Source of the DNA: Candidatus Latescibacterota bacterium
GTDB lineage: Bacteria; Latescibacterota; Latescibacteria; Latescibacterales; Latescibacteraceae
Assembly: GCA_018656855.1 (NCBI GenBank)
Contig: JABHYP010000242.1
Span: 1 to 8,586, forward strand
Reading direction: 5' to 3'
Length of the DNA stretch: 8,586 nucleotides
The notes below the pieces were generated by a model. It was not told where the DNA came from, ran no database searches, and worked only from the letters and a program-made list of their open reading frames with translations. The position numbers and the translations under genes were made by a program. Position 1 is the stretch's first letter; each line of letters begins with the position of its first letter. Shown in pieces: positions 5,391 to 8,586 of the stretch.

Positions 5391-6725
5391 ATGAAACGAC
5401 GATCATTTATCAAGGCAAACACCGGCATTGCCGCTGCATTGACAGCCTCAGCCGGATGTGCCGGCAAAAGAGAGGATACTTCTTCGGGGAAAGAAATTCC
5501 CGGGCTTGCGGGTATGCCGCTCGATGTGCTCCGGGCACGGTACCGTGCCGACCTGTTTGATGAATTTCTCCCTTTCATGGAAAGGCATGTTATCGACCAC
5601 AGGTACGGTGGATTCATGTGCAGCACCCGGCCTGACGGGACAAATTTATCCACCACCAAGAGAGCCGGATATGAAGGCCGCGGCGTATGGGTTTATTCTT
5701 TCCTGTATAACAACCTGGCAAGCGAACAAAAGTATCTTGATGTCGCTGAAAGATCGGTCAGGCTGCTTCTCAAAAACAAACCTGTAGGAGCCTCCATGTG
5801 GCCAGGCTCTTTCACCAGGGAGGGGGAACCATCAAGCCAGCCGGGCGCTTCGGTTAATGCCGACCTTTACATTGCGGACGGTCTCGCTGAATTTGCACGG
5901 GCAACGGGCGATGACACATGGTGGAATATGGCAAGGGAAATACTCATGAAATGCCTGTGGGTTTATGATCAGGATGATTACGGCACCGGCATGGGGAAAG
6001 GCTATGTCAGCGCGGATACCCCCCCCATATCCGGTATCAGAATCATGGACGACTGGATGCTGTTCTTGTGGGTTGCGACACAAATGCTTCACCAGAAACC
6101 CGATGCCGACCTTGTACTCCTCGCCGCCCAGTGCACCGATACAATCATGACAAAATTTTATAACCCTGAAACCGGCCTGACAGGGGAAATTCTAAATCAC
6201 GATTATACCCGCCCGAAGAATGACTACGCTCAGGTTGTTAATTTCGGCAACGACTTCCAGGCGCTCTGGCATGTGATGGCTTCCTCACTCCGCATCGGAG
6301 GCGGCTCGCATTTTCATAAAGCTGCCGAAAGGCTAAGGCGTCATATTCAGGTTGCGCTCGATGACGTATACGGCGGTGTGCTAAACGTACTTGCCAACGT
6401 GGACAAGAATATATGGCGAACGGGTAAAGCGCACTATGTACAGGTAGAACCGCTTGTCGGGCTGCTTTATGTCATTGAGCATACCGGCGCGGATTGGGCA
6501 CAGGAGCTTTTTGGAAAGATATACGACTATGAACAGAAAACATTTCACTTAAAACAGTATAACCATCCGCTATGGGTAAACAGCGCAGACCGGGAAGGGA
6601 TGTTCGATCTTAAAAAATCCAACCGCATAGGAAATTTTCACCAACCCCGTCATCTCATGCTCAATCTGTTAGGAATCGAGCGCATGATTGAAAGAGGTGG
6701 GAAAGTTTCCGGCGTATTTACATAA
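5391..6725 (+). CDS. Tat-exported lipoprotein of the AGE fold with altered active-site motif
   Basis: The protein has 444 residues and starts 5 bases after GGAGG (5381-5385). It has a twin-arginine signal (MKRRSFIKAN) and a lipobox-like 'SAGC' (C23). It aligns along its length with the preceding gene: 'YGGFMCSTRPDGTNLSTTK' (72-90), 'EGRGVWVYSFLYNNLA' with R97, 'DDWMLFLW', 'DDVYGGV', 'VIEHTGADWA' and 'HQPRHLMLNLLGIERMIERGGK'. At the site of the partner's G-H-x-x-E-x-x-W it reads G286-N-D-F-Q-A-L-W293, so His becomes N287 and Glu becomes Q290. It does keep the family-like 'KAHYVQVEPLVGLL' (K346, Q351, E353), which the partner lacks. I infer either a non-epimerase binding protein, a changed reaction, or a partner subunit. 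The location is the envelope, as a lipoprotein. The next gene begins 45 bases later, so these two probably form an operon. Confidence 0.78.
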   Translation: MKRRSFIKANTGIAAALTASAGCAGKREDTSSGKEIPGLAGMPLDVLRARYRADLFDEFLPFMERHVIDHRYGGFMCSTRPDGTNLSTTKRAGYEGRGVWVYSFLYNNLASEQKYLDVAERSVRLLLKNKPVGASMWPGSFTREGEPSSQPGASVNADLYIADGLAEFARATGDDTWWNMAREILMKCLWVYDQDDYGTGMGKGYVSADTPPISGIRIMDDWMLFLWVATQMLHQKPDADLVLLAAQCTDTIMTKFYNPETGLTGEILNHDYTRPKNDYAQVVNFGNDFQALWHVMASSLRIGGGSHFHKAAERLRRHIQVALDDVYGGVLNVLANVDKNIWRTGKAHYVQVEPLVGLLYVIEHTGADWAQELFGKIYDYEQKTFHLKQYNHPLWVNSADREGMFDLKKSNRIGNFHQPRHLMLNLLGIERMIERGGKVSGVFT

Positions 6726-6770
6726 ACGTATGTCATACCGGTTTTTCTCAGGCGGGTATTGAGGTAATTA

Positions 6771-7775
6771 ATGAAAAGAGTACTTTTAAGCACTTTACTG
6801 CTTATCGCAGCGACTGTTTTTAGCTGTGGTGACAACAGTACCGATGACGGAGATGATTTTACTGACAGCGATGGGACAAACTATAAGCAGGAAATGCGCA
6901 ACTTTGTGCAAAATATCAGCATGTACTCTAAAACTGAAAAGCCCGGTTTTATAATTATTCCCCAAAACGGTCACGAGCTTTTAACCGTAAACGGTGAAGA
7001 AACCGGGACTCCCGCGGGAAATTATATTACAGCAATCGATGGTGTCGGCCGCGAAGACCTGTTTTATGGTTACGATGATGACAACGCGGCAACCCCCGCA
7101 GCAGACCGTAGCTACATGACCGCCTTTATGGATATCGCCGAGGAGAACGGTGTTCAGGTTCTTGTTACCGACTATTGTTCCACTCACTCGTTTATGGATG
7201 ACTCATATGAACAGAATGCCGCCAGGGATTATATATCGATTGCGGCAGACCACAGGGAACTGGATAATATTCCGGATTATCCGGCAGTTCCTTACAATAT
7301 CAATGCCTCAGATGTTAAAACACTTGCTGAAGCGAAGAACTTTTTATATTTGCTGAATCCGGGACCTTATAGCACAAAAGCCGCCTTCCTGAACGTATTA
7401 AAAAACACTGACTATGATGTGCTGATTATTGATCTTTTCTACGACGGCACAGAGCAATTGACACCCGATGATGTTTCATCGCTGAAAGTCAAGGCTAACG
7501 GCGGCTCCCATCTTGTAATAGCTTACATGAGTATCGGCGAATCGGAAAACTATCGATATTACTGGCGTGCGGAATGGGAGAAAAATCCGCCTTCATGGCT
7601 TGCAGGAGAAAATCCCGGTTGGCCGGGAAACTACAAGGTCAGGTACTGGGACGAGAGCTGGCAGAAAATCATATACGGGAATATCGATTCATATATAAAG
7701 AAAATTATTGATGCAGGATTTGACGGTGTGTATCTCGATATTATTGATGCATTCGAATATTATGAGAATCAATAA
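6771..7775 (+). CDS. Lipoprotein related to GH114 / TM1410 putative glycosidases, motif halves in permuted order
   Basis: The protein has 334 residues and begins 5 bases after GAGGT (6761-6765). Residues 1-19 are a lipoprotein signal ('ATVFSC', C19), followed by an Asp/Ser-rich linker to ~37. First come motifs that normally form the C-terminal half of MJ1477/TM1410-type proteins: 'FIIIPQNGHELL' (60-71), 'AIDGVGREDLFYG' (88-100), 'VLVTDY' and 'AADHREL'. From ~188 comes the usual N-terminal half: 'NFLYLLNPG', 'DVLIIDLFYDG' (216-226), 'AYMSIGESENYRYYW' (251-265, E257), 'NPGWPGNYKVRYWD' and 'GFDGVYLDIIDAFEYYE' (D323, D326). It stops three residues after this last motif. The family (PF03537, TIGR01370) is a TIM barrel; GH114 members are endo-alpha-1,4-polygalactosaminidases. 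E257, D323 and D326 are plausible active-site acids. I infer a surface polysaccharide hydrolase, probably in an operon with the AGE gene at 5391. The exact substrate is unknown. Confidence 0.82.
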   Translation: MKRVLLSTLLLIAATVFSCGDNSTDDGDDFTDSDGTNYKQEMRNFVQNISMYSKTEKPGFIIIPQNGHELLTVNGEETGTPAGNYITAIDGVGREDLFYGYDDDNAATPAADRSYMTAFMDIAEENGVQVLVTDYCSTHSFMDDSYEQNAARDYISIAADHRELDNIPDYPAVPYNINASDVKTLAEAKNFLYLLNPGPYSTKAAFLNVLKNTDYDVLIIDLFYDGTEQLTPDDVSSLKVKANGGSHLVIAYMSIGESENYRYYWRAEWEKNPPSWLAGENPGWPGNYKVRYWDESWQKIIYGNIDSYIKKIIDAGFDGVYLDIIDAFEYYENQ

Positions 7776-7783
7776 TTTTTTTT
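7740..7783 (+). terminator. Possible intrinsic terminator overlapping the stop codon of the GH114-like gene
   Basis: ATTATTGAT (7740-7748) pairs perfectly with ATCAATAAT (7768-7776). The 3' arm contains the TAA stop (7773-7775), and a run of eight T follows at 7776-7783. The loop of 19 bases contains the palindrome ATTCGAAT. The stem has little GC, so termination may be weak. The position, at the end of the three-gene group, makes sense. Confidence 0.4.
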
Positions 7784-8252
7784 GGATACACAGTTTTATT
7801 CTGCACCTTATATGCCCCCATTTTCAACATTATGCAATTCGCCCCATAATTTCCATCTCCCCTGCTCAATTTTATCTTGACTTTCTCTTTTATACAAATA
7901 TATTAATTCTGAATAAATTGTATATAAGATTAATTGATTTTAGATGTTAGTCGAAGGTTATTTATATCTTTTTATTTAACCGTTATGGAAATGGCGTGAT
8001 AAGTCCTGCTAATATTTTGTAAAAATAAAGATTTATTTGGGATTTTATACAGACTGTATAAGATTCATACTACTTTAGTGATAATTAAAAGATAATAGAT
8101 TGAAATTTATAATAATACACGTATATTCTTAATATTTTAGTGGGTTTTTTTACAGCGCAAATAGCTGTATATAGTTTCTTAGCACAGTTCTGTATAAGCC
8201 CTAGTTATGCGCCTATAGGACGGCCCCTAACCTCAAAACAAGAGAGGCATAT
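7784..8252. other. AT-rich region without a gene
   Basis: No open frame with a ribosome site or protein-like composition is seen. The line 7921-7980 has 11 G+C in 60 bases. A possible promoter is TTGACT (7877-7882) with TATTAA (7901-7906), 18 bases apart, reading toward the gene at 8253. Other small features are a TACAGC/GCTGTA hairpin (8151-8156 / 8164-8169), a run of seven T at 8144-8150, and two copies of CTGTATA (8165-8171 and 8190-8196). Nothing is strong enough to call a non-coding RNA. Confidence 0.5.
8241..8247 (+). promoter_or_regulatory. Ribosome binding site AGAGAGG before the last gene
   Basis: AGAGAGG stands 5 bases before the ATG at 8253. Together with the signal peptide that follows, it is the main evidence that the frame at 8253 is the real gene and not the overlapping open frames on either strand. 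Confidence 0.65.
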
Positions 8253-8586
8253 ATGGACATCGTCACTCACCCGCGTTTCCAGTTCCTATTCTTGGTCCTC
8301 CTTCTCTGCATTGGTTCGATCAAAACGTTTGCGGATGACAACCCCCCTGGCCCGTGGGGCTTTCTGCCTGATCAGCTGCCAACGAACGTGACGCAAGAGG
8401 CGCTCGCGGACAGAGCCACCGACCACATCAACCAAATCTGGGGGTTCATTGGTCGCGATTACGCAGGCAAGGCTTTCACCCAACTCCCGCTGCCTTTCCT
8501 GTCGCTCCAGGCCTTTGATCAACAGACACGATGGCCTACGACCGACCGTTTGCCAATAGGTTTCGATCCCGAGGGTTGGTTGGACA
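8253..8586 (+). CDS. Exported protein of unknown function (3' end outside the window)
   Basis: The frame starting at ATG 8253 stays open to the window end, giving 111 residues so far. Residues 1-27 are a Sec signal peptide: a short start with H6, R8 and Q10, a hydrophobic core 'FLFLVLLLCIGSI', and 'TFA' before a likely cut at 27. The mature part begins 'DDNPPGPWGFLPDQLPTNVT', is rich in Pro, Trp and Phe, and includes 'NQIWGFIGRDYAGKAF'. I do not recognise the family. The coding sequence is much more GC-rich (39 of 60 bases at 8341-8400) than the AT-rich DNA just upstream and richer than the other genes here. This suggests transfer, a different genomic neighbourhood, or an assembly join. Overlapping open frames at 8140-8391 (+) and 8286-8522 (-) are its shadows. 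Confidence 0.7.
   Translation, partial: MDIVTHPRFQFLFLVLLLCIGSIKTFADDNPPGPWGFLPDQLPTNVTQEALADRATDHINQIWGFIGRDYAGKAFTQLPLPFLSLQAFDQQTRWPTTDRLPIGFDPEGWLD

Noticed and set aside
5159..5659. 166-codon open frame on the minus strand
   Set aside because: It overlaps the start of the second AGE gene and the inverted repeat, has no domain and no ribosome site, and the + strand gene is well supported.
5391..6725. Second AGE gene as a pseudogene
   Set aside because: The frame is intact over its full length with a good ribosome site, signal and lipobox, and most fold motifs are kept. Only particular active-site residues differ.
6771..7775. GH114-like gene as a truncated or fused remnant
   Set aside because: All motifs of one barrel are present once each, with a proper lipoprotein signal; only their order is changed.
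8204..8210. GTTATGC, resembling the right end of an integron attC site ahead of an orphan gene
   Set aside because: No matching GCATAAC-like box and no long attC-type inverted repeat is found upstream, so an integron cassette cannot be supported.
8140..8391. 83-codon + frame and the 78-codon minus frame at 8286-8522
   Set aside because: Neither has a ribosome site or a signal. The frame at 8253 has both and stays open to the window end.

Overview
The window looks like a piece of a Gram-negative, probably uncultured, FCB-type bacterium (the group that includes Latescibacterota, KSB1, Marinimicrobia and Cloacimonadota). Two neighbouring secreted beta-propeller proteins end in the sorting tail 'NYPNPFNPET...', which is typical of that group. 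The rest is a set of exported lipoproteins, and the intergenic DNA is full of imperfect 'TCTGAACC...GATTA' and 'CACGGATAAA' repeats of the kind scattered through such genomes. The phylum is an inference; no marker gene is present.

Layout. (1) 1-2019: the 3' part of one propeller/sorting-tail gene and a complete tandem paralogue. (2) 2020-2568: no gene, but a two-copy 10-bp repeat, a degenerate repeat and a ~170-bp structured repeat with a bulged long stem, an inner hairpin and a perfect 12-bp terminal hairpin. (3) 2569-3333: a stand-alone Ub-Mut7-C protein (ubiquitin-like domain, PIN-like nuclease domain, zinc ribbon). (4) 3334-3824: no gene; a 148-bp foldback element and related debris. (5) 3825-7775: three exported proteins on the + strand. 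Two are twin-arginine lipoproteins of the N-acylglucosamine 2-epimerase (AGE) fold. The third is a lipoprotein related to the GH114/TM1410 putative glycosidases. A 77-bp inverted repeat sits between the two AGE genes. (6) 7776-8252: very AT-rich DNA without a gene. (7) 8253-8586: the start of a GC-rich gene for an exported protein that runs off the window.

The most interesting part is region 5. The two AGE-like proteins are predicted to be exported as lipoproteins, although AGE epimerases are normally cytoplasmic. The first keeps the family's H-x-x-E motif and the second has lost it. The third protein carries the usual GH114/TM1410 motifs in swapped order: the half that is normally C-terminal comes first. 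It looks like a circularly permuted TIM barrel. Together they could form a cell-surface system acting on an amino-sugar or uronic polysaccharide, but the substrate cannot be read from the sequence.

Start sites were moved downstream of the longest open frames in two places (742 and 3825), because a perfect AGGAGG and an export signal sit right there.
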